A stretch of DNA of 64,000 bases from Actinopolymorpha cephalotaxi (GTDB lineage Bacteria > Actinomycetota > Actinomycetes > Propionibacteriales > Actinopolymorphaceae), in assembly GCF_013408535.1 (NCBI RefSeq), contig NZ_JACBZA010000001.1:1944850-2008849 (forward strand), in the 5' to 3' direction. The translations under genes and the position numbers were made by a program. Position 1 is the stretch's first letter. Each line of letters starts with the position of its first letter. Shown here piece by piece: positions 9,171 through 18,126 of the stretch. The notes under the pieces were generated by a model, which saw only the letters and a list, made by a program, of their open reading frames with translations, searched no databases and was not told the DNA's origin.

Positions 9171-10219
9171 TGTCGTCCGGCGACCGCGCAGCCGGCGAAG
9201 TAGGCGCGGTCCTGCGCCGGCCCGCGGCCCATTGACGACAACGCGACCGGGCTGCGGGCCAGCGCGGCGTCCAGGCCCCCGACGGGAGTCCGTACCAGGC
9301 GGTGCCGGGCGCGCAGCGGCTCGACAAGTGCGCGCACCTGGTCGCCGAAGTCGCCGGGGAGGTCGGGCACGGCGAGGTCGGCGGCGGCCAGTGCGACCCG
9401 GCCGTACGCGGTGAGGCTGTGGTGGGAGACCACCTGATGGCGTACGCGCGGATCGGCCTCGGACAACCGCAGCGCGCCCACCGGCCGGCCACCCAGGGCA
9501 GCCACCGCGTTGACCACCTCGCCCACCGCCACCCCCGTGAACCCCCACCGGGTCCCGGTGCCGAGGTTGCCCGGCCCCTGGGTCACCACGACGACGTCCG
9601 CGCCGAGCACCAGCCGGGCGGCGAGCAGGCCGGTGTGGACGGTGGCCGCCTCGACGTCGCCGCCGAACGCCTGGCCGACGGTGACCGTGCCGGCGGGCAG
9701 CCAACCGGCCCGCGCCAGCCCGGCCACGGTGCGGGACAACGCGAGCGGAAGGGCCGCGCCGTCGGTCATCAGGTACGCCACCGACGCCTCCGGCGCCGCG
9801 TCGTACAGTCCGGCCAGCACGGCCGGCAGCGCGGAGTGCAGGTCGGCCACCACCACCGGCATGCCGGCCAGATCGTCGGCGTCGGCCAGCAGGTCGTGTG
9901 CGGGGGAGTCGGGCTCGTCGACGCCGAGGACCGTGGTCTGCAGCGGGGTGTAGCGGGCCTTGACCAGGTGCCCGGGGCCGGTCGGGTCGGCGGGCAGCCG
10001 GTCGGGTACGGCCACGACCAGGGCGAAACCGCCGGTGCCCAGGCCCAGGTGGTGGGCCGTGGTGTTGAGCAGGACACGGTCGCCTGGCTCGGGCCGGCCT
10101 ACCAGGTCGACGTACGCCAGCGCGGGCAGCACCGCCTCGCCGGTGTCCACGTCCAGCTCCACCGCCCCGTCCCAGGACCGGCGGACCTGGCCGGCGACAC
10201 CTTCCCGCCATCGGATCAC
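9146..10219 (-). CDS. DUF3866 family protein
   Basis: The 357-aa product starts at a GTG (10219) and reads VIRWREGVAGQVRRSWDG. It matches in style the DUF3866 proteins that sit beside pafB in many actinobacteria; their function is not known. It has no signal peptide or clear membrane segment. Visible blocks are a beta-rich start ending in GDRVLLNTTAHHLGLGTGG, then DVVVVTQGPGNLGTGTRWGFTG, a Gly-rich turn suggestive of phosphate or nucleotide binding. A TAGCGT box (10233-10228 on this strand) is 8 bases before the GTG, so the mRNA is probably leaderless. It lies antiparallel to the pafA and pafB genes, sealed from the FKBP gene by two hairpins. Confidence 0.8.
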   Translation of the reverse strand: MIRWREGVAGQVRRSWDGAVELDVDTGEAVLPALAYVDLVGRPEPGDRVLLNTTAHHLGLGTGGFALVVAVPDRLPADPTGPGHLVKARYTPLQTTVLGVDEPDSPAHDLLADADDLAGMPVVVADLHSALPAVLAGLYDAAPEASVAYLMTDGAALPLALSRTVAGLARAGWLPAGTVTVGQAFGGDVEAATVHTGLLAARLVLGADVVVVTQGPGNLGTGTRWGFTGVAVGEVVNAVAALGGRPVGALRLSEADPRVRHQVVSHHSLTAYGRVALAAADLAVPDLPGDFGDQVRALVEPLRARHRLVRTPVGGLDAALARSPVALSSMGRGPAQDRAYFAGCAVAGRHAARLLLD

Positions 10220-10327
10220 AGGGTGCGACGCTACCGGCTCGGTCCGGGCACGCGATGGTTCGGCGTGGCCTGTGTGCTTTCGCGCCGTGTCGCACTTCGG
10301 GTGCGATAGCCTCACGTCGGTGGTCGC

Positions 10328-10333
10328 TAGTCT
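10328..10333 (+). promoter_or_regulatory. -10 box of pafB
   Basis: TAGTCT lies 48 bases before the chosen pafB start; the transcript would carry the GGAAGGGGG ribosome binding site. Confidence 0.5.
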
Positions 10334-10381
10334 GTTCGAAGTGGCTCGAGTGCACCAGCCGCGCGGAAGGGGGTGGCGCGC

Positions 10382-11494
10382 GTGGCAGCGCCCCGCAAGT
10401 CCGAGCGGCTGATGAACCTCGTCATCTGCCTGCTGGTGTCGCACCACTTCGTGCCCAAGGCCCGCCTTCGCCAGCTGGTGGAGGACTACCGCGAGCAGAC
10501 CCCCGAGGCGTTCGAGAAGATGTTCGAACGCGACAAGGACGAGTTGCGCGACCTGGGCATTCCGATCGAGGTCGGCTCGGTGGCCAGCGGGTTCGACGAC
10601 GAGGTGGGCTACCGCATCCGCCGCAGCGAGTTCGAGCTGCCGCCGTTGACGTTCAGCGCCCAGGAGGCCGCCGTTCTCGGCCTGGCCGCCCGGGTGTGGG
10701 AGCACGCCAGCCTGGCCGAGGCCACCTCCCGCGCCGTGCTCAAGCTCGGTGCCGACGGGTTCGCCGCGGGCGCCGCCGGAGCGCCGGGCACCCCGTCCGC
10801 ATCGGGTCCGCCGTCCGCATCGGGTCCGGCGTCGTCGTCGGGGTCGCCGGAACCCGCGAAGGTGCCCGACGCGGGCGCCGACGTACGGGCCGACACCGGT
10901 GCCGACACCGGCCCCGTGACCACGCTGGAGCCGCGGCTTCCGGCCAGCGAGCCGGCGTTCGAGCCGTTGTGGCGGGCGGTGCAGTCACGCACGGTGGTCG
11001 CCTTCGACTACCGCCGGCCCGGCGCCGGCGCCGCACAGCACCGCACGCTCGAGCCGTGGGGAATCCTCAACTGGCGAAGCCGGTGGTACGTCCTGGGACA
11101 CGATCGTGACCGGGCGGCGACCCGGATGTTCCGGCTGTCCCGCATCGCCGGGCCGGTCCGGCCGGTGGGCCGCCCGGGTGCGTTCGCCGTTCCCGAAGGC
11201 GTCGACATCCGCGCCGAGGCGGCCCGGATGTCCCCGCCGGAGGAGCTGCGCCGCACCGCCCGGATCCGGGTGCGTGCCGGCGCGGGCCACGGCCTGCGGC
11301 GGCGGGCGTCGTCGGTCGTTCCCGCAGGCAGTGGCTGGGACGTCCTGGAGGTCGGCTTCTCCGATCCCGTGACCCTGGCCGAGGAGATCGCCGGTTACGC
11401 CGCGGGCGCCGTCGCCCTCGACCCGCCCGACCTGCGCGAGGCGGTGATCCGGCACCTCAAGGGGCTGCTGGTGGAGGTGGCCCACCATGGCTGA
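10382..11494 (+). CDS. pafB: DNA-damage transcription activator PafB (WYL domain)
   Basis: PafB works with PafC as a heterodimer that drives the LexA-independent DNA-damage response from RecA-NDp promoters. The GTG at 10382 is 8 bases after AAGGGGG and gives VAAPRKSERLMNLVICLL, which aligns with other PafB starts; a GTG at 10373 is also in frame. The 370-aa protein has an N-terminal winged helix (residues 5-75), a WYL domain around GILNWRSRWYVLGHDRDR, and a C-terminal WCX part. An Ala/Ser/Gly/Pro-rich insertion of about 60 residues separates the HTH part from the WYL domain. It overlaps pafC by 8 bases. Confidence 0.93.
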   Translation: MAAPRKSERLMNLVICLLVSHHFVPKARLRQLVEDYREQTPEAFEKMFERDKDELRDLGIPIEVGSVASGFDDEVGYRIRRSEFELPPLTFSAQEAAVLGLAARVWEHASLAEATSRAVLKLGADGFAAGAAGAPGTPSASGPPSASGPASSSGSPEPAKVPDAGADVRADTGADTGPVTTLEPRLPASEPAFEPLWRAVQSRTVVAFDYRRPGAGAAQHRTLEPWGILNWRSRWYVLGHDRDRAATRMFRLSRIAGPVRPVGRPGAFAVPEGVDIRAEAARMSPPEELRRTARIRVRAGAGHGLRRRASSVVPAGSGWDVLEVGFSDPVTLAEEIAGYAAGAVALDPPDLREAVIRHLKGLLVEVAHHG

Positions 11495-12542
11495 GGTCGC
11501 CCGCACGGCCGGCCCCGGTGGCGCGAAGGAGCAGGTACGCCGCCTGCTCGCGTTGCTGCCGTACCTCCTGGCCCATCCCGGCGCCCGGGTCGCCGACGTG
11601 GCCCGGACGTTCCACATCACCGAGAAGCAGCTGGTGTCCGACCTCGGCGTGCTGTGGTTCTGTGGCCTGCCCGGCATGATGCCCGGTGACTACATCGAGG
11701 TCGACATGGACGCCGTGGAGGGCGAGGGCGTCATCCACGTGTCCAACGCCGAGTTCCTGGCCCGGCCGCTGCGGCTGACCGCGGACGAGGCGCTCGGCCT
11801 GCTGGTGGCGCTGCGTACCCTCCGGGAGTCCGGCGGCCAGGCCGAGCGGGCACTGCTCGACCCGGTGATCGAACGCCTGGAGAAGGCCGCCGAGCAGGTC
11901 GACGCCGGCCTGGACAAGGTGGCCGTCCGGGTGGACGCCGCCGAGGACCCGAAGGTCCGGCAGACCCTCCAGGACGCCCTGGCCCGTGGCCGGCGGGTCC
12001 ACCTCCGCTACTGGGTGCCCTACCGCGACGAGACCACCGAGCGTGACGTCGACCCGATGCGCCTGCTGCAGGCGGAGGGGTGGACCTACCTCGAGGGCTG
12101 GTGTCACCGGGCCGAGGACGTCCGGCTGTTCCGCCTGGACCGGGTGAGTGACGTGCAGGTGCTGGACGAGCCGGCCGCCCCGCCGCCGCAGGCCAGGCCG
12201 CGCGACCTGTCCGAGGGGCTGTTCCGCTCATCGCCGGACTATCCCGTGGCGACGCTGGAGCTGGAGCCCTCGGCGGCCTGGGTGGCGGAGTACTACCCGT
12301 GCGAGCAGGTCACCGAGCTGCGGGACGGCTCGCTGCGGGTCCGGCTGCGGGTGGCCGACCCGCGGTGGCTGCGCCGGCTGGCGCTTCGCCTGGGCGGCGG
12401 CGCCCGGGTGGTGGAGCCGCCCGAGCTGGCCGAGGCCGTACGGCAGGACGCGGTGGACGCGCTCGCGGCGTACGAAACGACCGATCCGGCCGGTGCCGGA
12501 GGCGTGGCCGACGTGGCCGACAGCCGTCCGGGCATGCGTTAG
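11487..12542 (+). CDS. pafC: DNA-damage transcription activator PafC (WYL domain)
   Basis: Partner of PafB. The 351-aa protein has a winged-helix start (EQVRRLLALLPYLLAHPGARVADVARTFHITEKQLVSDLGVLWFCG) and a WYL module around EGWTYLEGWCHRAEDVRLFRLDRV, followed by the C-terminal WCX domain. The ATG at 11487 lies inside pafB (8-base overlap), so the two are translationally coupled, as in mycobacteria where they are found as a complex or fused. Its TAG stop (12540-12542) forms the first three bases of the next gene's -10 box. With likely PafBC target promoters in this window, the pair probably regulates several neighbours. Confidence 0.93.
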   Translation: MAEVARTAGPGGAKEQVRRLLALLPYLLAHPGARVADVARTFHITEKQLVSDLGVLWFCGLPGMMPGDYIEVDMDAVEGEGVIHVSNAEFLARPLRLTADEALGLLVALRTLRESGGQAERALLDPVIERLEKAAEQVDAGLDKVAVRVDAAEDPKVRQTLQDALARGRRVHLRYWVPYRDETTERDVDPMRLLQAEGWTYLEGWCHRAEDVRLFRLDRVSDVQVLDEPAAPPPQARPRDLSEGLFRSSPDYPVATLELEPSAAWVAEYYPCEQVTELRDGSLRVRLRVADPRWLRRLALRLGGGARVVEPPELAEAVRQDAVDALAAYETTDPAGAGGVADVADSRPGMR

Positions 12543-12552
12543 TCTGCTCCGC

Positions 12553-12906
12553 GTGATGTGGGTCCTGATCTTCGGGGGAATCGCCGTGTTCGCGGTGGTT
12601 CTCTACGCCCTGCTCGGCGTCTGGTTGTGGCGCCGGGCCAAGGGTGTGCTCACCGAGCTGGGCGCGGCCGAACGCAAGCTGCAGATCGCCGCCGAGCGTT
12701 CGGGCGACGAGGACAGCGAGAACCACCGGGATTCCGGGGCCGGGGGAAACACCGGAGCCGCACCCGCGAGGCACCGGCCCACACCGGGTAGGGGTCATCG
12801 CGAAGCAGTTCGCGGGGCAGGCCGGCATCGCGAAGGTCTCACAGAACGTCGCGGTCCGACCTCATCGCGTCGGCGTGCCGCGGCCGGGGCCGGTCACGGA
12901 GGCTGA
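12553..12906 (+). CDS. Small single-span membrane protein between pafC and tatA
   Basis: The 117-aa product begins VMWVLIFGGIAVFAVVLYAL, one transmembrane helix (about residues 3-25), followed by a basic stop-transfer WRRAKG, a short amphipathic helix (VLTELGAAERKLQIAAER), and a disordered tail rich in Gly, Arg, Thr and Pro. I do not recognise a family with a known function. The N-in/C-tail layout of one helix plus an amphipathic helix recalls TatA-like proteins, and it stands next to tatA, but no Tat motif is visible. TAGTCT (12540-12545) lies 7 bases before the GTG, so it is probably leaderless. The tail may be wrongly read if an upstream stop is used in related species. Confidence 0.65.
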   Translation: MMWVLIFGGIAVFAVVLYALLGVWLWRRAKGVLTELGAAERKLQIAAERSGDEDSENHRDSGAGGNTGAAPARHRPTPGRGHREAVRGAGRHREGLTERRGPTSSRRRAAAGAGHGG

Positions 12907-12977
12907 ACCGACCCGACCCCTCCTTCGGGGGATCAGGGCGTACCATCGAGCGAGAATCGCCGACTGAGAGGCTAATC

Positions 12978-13289
12978 ATGGGATCTCTTGGACCGACCGA
13001 GCTGATCATCATCGGGGTCGTCCTGGTGTTGCTCTTCGGTGCGACACGTCTCCCGCAGACCGCCAAGGGCCTCGGCCAGGCGCTCAAGATCTTCAAGTCC
13101 GAGGTCCGCGACGACGACAAGCCGCAGGAAGTCGCCGCGCCCCCGCAGCAGCAGCAGCCGGTCTACCACCAGCCCAACACCACCAACGGTGCGCAGCAGC
13201 CTTACCAGCAGCCGGTTCAGCCGCCTTACCAGCAGCCGGTCCAGCAGCCCGTCGAGGACCCCCAGCACACCAACACCACCAACAGGTGA
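12978..13289 (+). CDS. tatA: Sec-independent protein translocase TatA
   Basis: TatA oligomerises to form the passage for folded, twin-arginine-signal proteins. The 103-aa protein has the N-terminal hydrophobic helix GPTELIIIGVVLVLLFGATRLP (residues 5-26), the conserved FG at the hinge, and the amphipathic helix PQTAKGLGQALKIFKSEV. The C-terminal tail is a Gln/Pro repeat (PYQQPVQ-type units) with no fixed structure. AGAGG lies 6 bases before the ATG. tatA-tatC adjacency confirms the role. A possible -10 box TACCAT is at 12941-12946. Confidence 0.95.
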   Translation: MGSLGPTELIIIGVVLVLLFGATRLPQTAKGLGQALKIFKSEVRDDDKPQEVAAPPQQQQPVYHQPNTTNGAQQPYQQPVQPPYQQPVQQPVEDPQHTNTTNR

Positions 13290-13341
13290 GCCAGTCCGCG
13301 CCGGCCCGCGCTGAGCGGGGCGGCGCCTACGTGGGAGTGTC

Positions 13342-14199
13342 GTGAGCCTGTCCCTCGGCCGGTTGCGAGTCCGGCGTACTTCCAAGCCTGAGCCGGACCC
13401 CGAAGGCCGGATGGCGCTGGTCGAGCACCTGCGCGAGCTCCGGTCCCGGTTGTTCAAGGCCGTGGGCGCGATCCTGCTCGGAATGATCCTTGGCTGGATC
13501 TTCTATCCGCAGCTGTTCGACCTGCTGCGCGAGCCGCTCGACATGGCCATCAGGAACCTCAAGGTGCAGCGGAACGTCGACGTCAAGCTGGTTTTCGGTG
13601 ACGTCGCCGGCCCGCTGATGCTGCAGCTCAAGGTGGCGCTGATCGCCGGGCTGGTGGCGTCGTCCCCGGTCTGGCTGTACCAACTCTGGGCGTTCATCCT
13701 GCCAGGGCTGCACCGCAACGAGCGCAAGTGGACGATGGTGTTCATGGGCTCGGCCGCGCCGCTGTTCATCGGCGGGGTGGTGGTCGGCTACTACGCGATG
13801 CCCAAGGGCCTGAACGTCCTGATCGACTTCACCCCGGCCGGGGTGTCCAACTATCCGAGCGTCGACCTCTTCCTGTCGTTCGTCCTGCGCCTGCTGCTGG
13901 TGTTCGGTGTCGCGTTCGAGATCCCCGTCTTCGTCGTCATGCTCAACCTCGTCGGGGTGCTGTCCTCGGCGACCCTGGCGCGGTCCCGGGCCTGGATCAT
14001 CTTCGGCATCTTCGTGTTCGCGGCGGTCGCCACTCCCTCGACGGACCCGGTGACGATGCTCATCCTGGCGGTCCCGATGACGATCCTCTTCCTCGTGTCG
14101 GAGCAGATCGCCCGGTTGACCGACCGGCGACGGAAGGCCCGGCTCGTCGCCCAGGGCATCGACGTCGACGGGATCGAACGCGCCGGCCGCGACGACTGA
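13342..14199 (+). CDS. tatC: Sec-independent protein translocase TatC
   Basis: TatC is the six-helix membrane receptor for twin-arginine signal peptides. The 285-aa protein has the family start MALVEHLRELRSRLFKA, including the EHLxELRxR motif that contacts the signal peptide, then LQLKVALIAGLVASSPVWLYQLWAFILPGLHRNERK and four more hydrophobic segments. The GTG start follows GGGAG (13333-13337), 52 bases after tatA. The C-terminal cytoplasmic tail is basic (DRRRKARLVAQ). Confidence 0.96.
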   Translation: MSLSLGRLRVRRTSKPEPDPEGRMALVEHLRELRSRLFKAVGAILLGMILGWIFYPQLFDLLREPLDMAIRNLKVQRNVDVKLVFGDVAGPLMLQLKVALIAGLVASSPVWLYQLWAFILPGLHRNERKWTMVFMGSAAPLFIGGVVVGYYAMPKGLNVLIDFTPAGVSNYPSVDLFLSFVLRLLLVFGVAFEIPVFVVMLNLVGVLSSATLARSRAWIIFGIFVFAAVATPSTDPVTMLILAVPMTILFLVSEQIARLTDRRRKARLVAQGIDVDGIERAGRDD

Positions 14200-14297
14200 C
14201 GACCGACCGGCCGAGCGGTCACCGCGGTCAGGTCACGCTCACCTGTGAGTTCGAGACCGCCGCTGCCGTAGGTCGGCAGGGGCGCTACGCTCGCCGC

Positions 14298-15182
14298 GTG
14301 CTTCGAGAGATCGCGGTTCTGGTCAACCCCACCTCCGGCCGCGGCCGCGGTGCCCGGCTCGCCGAGCCGGTCACCGAGCGGCTGACCGAGGCGGGCATTC
14401 GTGCCCGATGGGAGGCCGGACGGGACGCCGACGAGGCAGCCGATCTCGCCCGCCGGGCGGTCGCACGCGGCGTCGACGGCCTGGTGGTGATCGGCGGCGA
14501 CGGCATGGCGCACCTCGCCCTGCAGGCGGCCGCCGAGTCCGGCACCCCGCTCGGCGTCATCCCGGCAGGTACGGGCAACGACCTCGCCCGGTCCGTTGGC
14601 GCGCCTGTCGGGGACCCGCTGGCGGCCGTCGACATCGTGGTGGCGGGATTCACCCGGGCGCAGGATCTCGGTCGCGTCGGCGACGAGTTGTTCTCCACGG
14701 TGCTCTGCGCCGGTTTCGACTCCCGTGTCGCCGAGCGGGTGGCCGGGATGACCTGGCCGCGCGGGCGGCTGCGGTACGACCTCGCGGTGGTCCGCGAGCT
14801 GGGGACGTTCCGCCCGCAGCGGTTCGTCCTCGAGCTCGACCAGGAGGAGGAGCAGACGGACGCGCTGCTGGTCGCCGTCGGCGTGACTCCCTCCTACGGC
14901 GGCGGGCTGCGGATCTGTGCCGGCGCGGATCCGGCCGACGGCCTGCTGGACGTCGCGGTGATCGGACCCCTTCCCCGGCACGAACTCGTACGTCTGTTCC
15001 CGAAGCTCACCAAGGGCACCCATGTCGGGCATCCGGCCGTGACGATGTACCGCGCGAAGACGGTGAGCGTCGCCTCGGCCGGAATCACCGCGTACGCCGA
15101 CGGTGAGCGGATGGGCCCGCTGCCCCTGACCGTGGAGTGCGTGCCGGGGGCGCTGCAGGTGTTCGCTCCGCCGCCTCGCTGA
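14298..15182 (+). CDS. Diacylglycerol kinase / YegS-type lipid kinase
   Basis: It likely phosphorylates diacylglycerol or a related lipid at the membrane with ATP. The 294-aa product has the start IAVLVNPTSGRGRG and the nucleotide loop GGDG (residues 66-69) in VVIGGDGMAHLALQA, followed by PAGTGNDLARSVG, all hallmarks of the DAGK catalytic domain. TACGCT (14286-14291) sits 6 bases before the GTG, suggesting a leaderless mRNA. Upstream in-frame codons exist but overlap tatC and have no signal. The exact lipid substrate cannot be read from sequence. Confidence 0.92.
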   Translation: MLREIAVLVNPTSGRGRGARLAEPVTERLTEAGIRARWEAGRDADEAADLARRAVARGVDGLVVIGGDGMAHLALQAAAESGTPLGVIPAGTGNDLARSVGAPVGDPLAAVDIVVAGFTRAQDLGRVGDELFSTVLCAGFDSRVAERVAGMTWPRGRLRYDLAVVRELGTFRPQRFVLELDQEEEQTDALLVAVGVTPSYGGGLRICAGADPADGLLDVAVIGPLPRHELVRLFPKLTKGTHVGHPAVTMYRAKTVSVASAGITAYADGERMGPLPLTVECVPGALQVFAPPPR

Positions 15183-15235
15183 GCCCCCGACCCGCGCCCA
15201 CGTGAACGGGGGCGGGACACCGTAGCCTTGAGGCC

Positions 15236-17977
15236 ATGAGCTCCCCGGCGGAGCGGTACGCCCGGTTCCAGGCCGCCAACGGCACCTCGTTCCAGGCGTT
15301 TCGACAGCTCTACGACTTCGAATTCGATCCGTTCCAGATCTCCGCCTGCGCCGCGTTGGAGGACGGCAAGGGCGTGCTCGTGGCCGCACCGACCGGCTCG
15401 GGCAAGACGGTGGTGGGCGAGTACGCCGTCCATCGTGCGCTGGAGACCGGCGGCAAATGTTTCTACACCACCCCGATCAAGGCACTGTCCAACCAGAAGT
15501 ACGCCGAACTCGTCCAGCGCTACGGCGTGGAGCGGGTGGGCCTGCTGACCGGCGACAACACGATCAACGGCGAGGCGCCGGTGGTGGTGATGACCACCGA
15601 GGTCCTCCGCAACATGCTCTACGCCGGCTCCTCGACGCTGCGCGGCCTGTCCTACGTCGTGATGGACGAGGTGCACTACCTCGCCGACCCGTTCCGGGGC
15701 GCGACGTGGGAAGAGGTCATCATCCACCTCCCCGACTCGGTGCAGCTGGTGTCGCTGTCGGCCACGGTGTCCAACGCCGAGGAGTTCGGTGAGTGGCTGG
15801 CCACGGTGCGTGGGCACACCGAGATCGTGGTGGAGGAGCGCCGGCCGGTCCCGCTGTTCCAGCACGTGATGGTCGGCCGGCGGATGTACGACCTGTTCGC
15901 CGACACCGGGCGGCCCGGCGACAGCGCGAAGGTCAACCCCGAGCTGGCCCGGATCGTCCGCGACCACTGGCGGTTCGCCCGCCGCGACGATCGCGGCCCC
16001 CGGCGCGGGCGCCAGCCGCGCGGCGGAAGCCGGATCGCGTTCACCCCGAGCCGGGCGCAGGTGGCGGAGAAGCTGGAGGCCGAGGGGCTGCTGCCGGCGA
16101 TCGTGTTCATCTTCAGCCGGCAGGCCTGCGACGCGGCCGTGCTCCAGTGCCTGTACGCCGGTATCCGGCTCACCCGGCCCGACCAGGCGGCGCAGATCCG
16201 CGCCTATGCCGAGGCCCGCACCGCCGACATGCCGCCGGAGGACCTCGCGGTGCTCGGCTACCACGAGTGGCTGGAGGGCCTCGAACGCGGGATCGCCTCG
16301 CACCACGCCGGGATGCTGCCCACCTTCAAGGAGATCGTGGAGGTGCTGTTCGCCCGGGGGCTGGTGCGGTTGGTGTTCGCCACCGAGACGCTCGCGCTGG
16401 GAATCAACATGCCGGCGCGGTCGGTGGTGCTGGAGAAGCTGGTCAAGTGGAACGGCCAGACCCACGCCGACATCACCCCGGGGGAGTACACCCAGCTCAC
16501 CGGGCGGGCCGGCCGGCGCGGCATCGACGTCGAGGGGCACGGCGTCGTCCTGTGGCAGCCGGGACTCGAACCCGCCTCCGTCGCCGGCCTCGCCTCCACC
16601 CGCACCTATCCGCTGAGGTCGAGTTTCCGCCCGTCGTACAACATGGCCGTCAACCTCGTCCGCCAGTTCGGGCGGGGCCGGGCCCGGGAGCTGCTGGAGT
16701 CGTCGTTCGCGCAGTTCCAGGCCGACCGTGCGGTGGTCGGGCTGGTCCGCCAGGTCCGTCGCAACGAGGAGGCGATGGACGGCTACCGCGAGGCGACGGA
16801 GTGCCACCTGGGCGATTTCATGGAGTACGCCTCACTGCGCCGGCAGATCAAGGAACGCGAGACCTCCCTGTCCAAGCGCCGTCGCTCCGACCGGCGCGCG
16901 GAGGTGGTGGACTCCCTCGGCCGGCTCCGGTCCGGTGACATCATCGCCGTCCCCGCCGGGCGGCAGGCCGGCATCGCGGTGGTGCTCGACCCCGGTCACG
17001 CCGCCGGTGGCGACGGCCCCCGGCCGACCGTGCTGACCGAGGACCGGCGGGTGCGCAAGCTGTCGCTGGTGGACTTCCCGCAGCCGGTGGAGTCGCTCAG
17101 CCGGATGCGGCTGCCCCGGTCGTTCAACCCGCGCAACGCCCAGCACCGCCGCGACCTGGCCTCGACGCTGCGGCAGAAGTCGCCCGACGAGGTAGACGTG
17201 CCGAGGAAGCGCCGCGGCGGGTCGCCGGCCGAGGACGACCAGCGCCTGCAGGACCTGCGCGCGGCGATGCGCTCCCACCCCTGCCACGGTTGCTCCGAAC
17301 GCGAGGACCACGCCCGCTGGGCCGAGCGCTACTTCAAGCTGGGCCGGGAAACCGAGGGGCTGCAACGGCGGGTCGAGTCACGCTCCAACACCATCGCCCG
17401 GCAGTTCGACCGGGTGTGTGAGGTGCTCGACGAACTGGAGTACCTCCACGGCGACCGGACCACCGAGGCGGGCGACCGATTGTCGCGGATCTACAGCGAG
17501 CTCGACCTGGTGGCCGCCGAGTCACTGCGCCAGGGCGTGTGGGACGACCTCACCCCACCGGAGCTGGCGGCCTGTCTGTCGGCACTGGCGTACGAGTCCC
17601 GCACACCCGACGACGTCGGGCCCCCCAAGCTGCCCGGTGGCGCGGCACGCGAGGCGCTCGGCTCGGTGGTGCGGATCTGGGGAGACCTGGACAGCCTGGA
17701 GGACTCCTTCCGGCTGGACTTCCTGCGCGAACCCGACCTCGGATTCGCCTGGGCCGCCTACCGCTGGGCATCCGGTGCTCCACTGGCCGACGTGCTCGAC
17801 GAGACCGGGTTCGCGGCCGGTGACTTCGTGCGTTGGGTCAAGCAGATCGTCGACCTGGCCGACCAGGTGGCCGACGCGGCAGGTGCCGGCGTGCTGCGCA
17901 AGACCGCGCGGGCGACGGTGGAGGCCCTGCGCCGCGGGGTGGTGGCGTACGCCTCGGTGGCCTCCGACGCCGAGTGA
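15236..17977 (+). CDS. helY: Ski2/Mtr4-like superfamily 2 helicase HelY
   Basis: A DExH RNA helicase of the Ski2/Mtr4 type, expected to unwind RNA. The 913-aa protein has Walker A APTGSGKT (51-58), motif II DEVH (144-147), SLSAT, and the second RecA domain with GRAGRRGIDVEG, followed by an arch-like region (with RRNEEAMDGYREA and the Cys pair in HPCHGCSERE) and a C-terminal helical domain. tatC-helY order is the same as in M. tuberculosis. TAGCCT (15223-15228) is 7 bases before the ATG: probably leaderless. A perfect 14-bp hairpin follows the gene. Confidence 0.95.
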   Translation: MSSPAERYARFQAANGTSFQAFRQLYDFEFDPFQISACAALEDGKGVLVAAPTGSGKTVVGEYAVHRALETGGKCFYTTPIKALSNQKYAELVQRYGVERVGLLTGDNTINGEAPVVVMTTEVLRNMLYAGSSTLRGLSYVVMDEVHYLADPFRGATWEEVIIHLPDSVQLVSLSATVSNAEEFGEWLATVRGHTEIVVEERRPVPLFQHVMVGRRMYDLFADTGRPGDSAKVNPELARIVRDHWRFARRDDRGPRRGRQPRGGSRIAFTPSRAQVAEKLEAEGLLPAIVFIFSRQACDAAVLQCLYAGIRLTRPDQAAQIRAYAEARTADMPPEDLAVLGYHEWLEGLERGIASHHAGMLPTFKEIVEVLFARGLVRLVFATETLALGINMPARSVVLEKLVKWNGQTHADITPGEYTQLTGRAGRRGIDVEGHGVVLWQPGLEPASVAGLASTRTYPLRSSFRPSYNMAVNLVRQFGRGRARELLESSFAQFQADRAVVGLVRQVRRNEEAMDGYREATECHLGDFMEYASLRRQIKERETSLSKRRRSDRRAEVVDSLGRLRSGDIIAVPAGRQAGIAVVLDPGHAAGGDGPRPTVLTEDRRVRKLSLVDFPQPVESLSRMRLPRSFNPRNAQHRRDLASTLRQKSPDEVDVPRKRRGGSPAEDDQRLQDLRAAMRSHPCHGCSEREDHARWAERYFKLGRETEGLQRRVESRSNTIARQFDRVCEVLDELEYLHGDRTTEAGDRLSRIYSELDLVAAESLRQGVWDDLTPPELAACLSALAYESRTPDDVGPPKLPGGAAREALGSVVRIWGDLDSLEDSFRLDFLREPDLGFAWAAYRWASGAPLADVLDETGFAAGDFVRWVKQIVDLADQVADAAGAGVLRKTARATVEALRRGVVAYASVASDAE

Positions 17978-18012
17978 CCGACGACTCGCCGTTCACCTGA
18001 CCGACGGCTCGC

Positions 18013-18052
18013 CGGGTGATCCTGACTGACCGCGTGCGGTCAGGATCACCCG
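18013..18052 (+). terminator. Hairpin after helY
   Basis: CGGGTGATCCTGAC pairs perfectly with GTCAGGATCACCCG around a 12-base loop; an inner palindrome TGACCGC/GCGGTCA offers an alternative fold. It lies 35 bases after the helY stop. Confidence 0.75.
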
Positions 18053-18126
18053 CGGCGGTGGCCCGGGCGCCGCCGATCCGGTTGGCTGGCGTGCGCAAGC
18101 ACGAGTTGACGCCACCGGAGGAACCT

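Noticed and set aside
10312-10333. CGTCGGTG before TAGTCT at pafB as a PafBC site (autoregulation)
   Set aside because: The spacing to the -10 box is 5, not 8, and the 5' bases of the element do not match.
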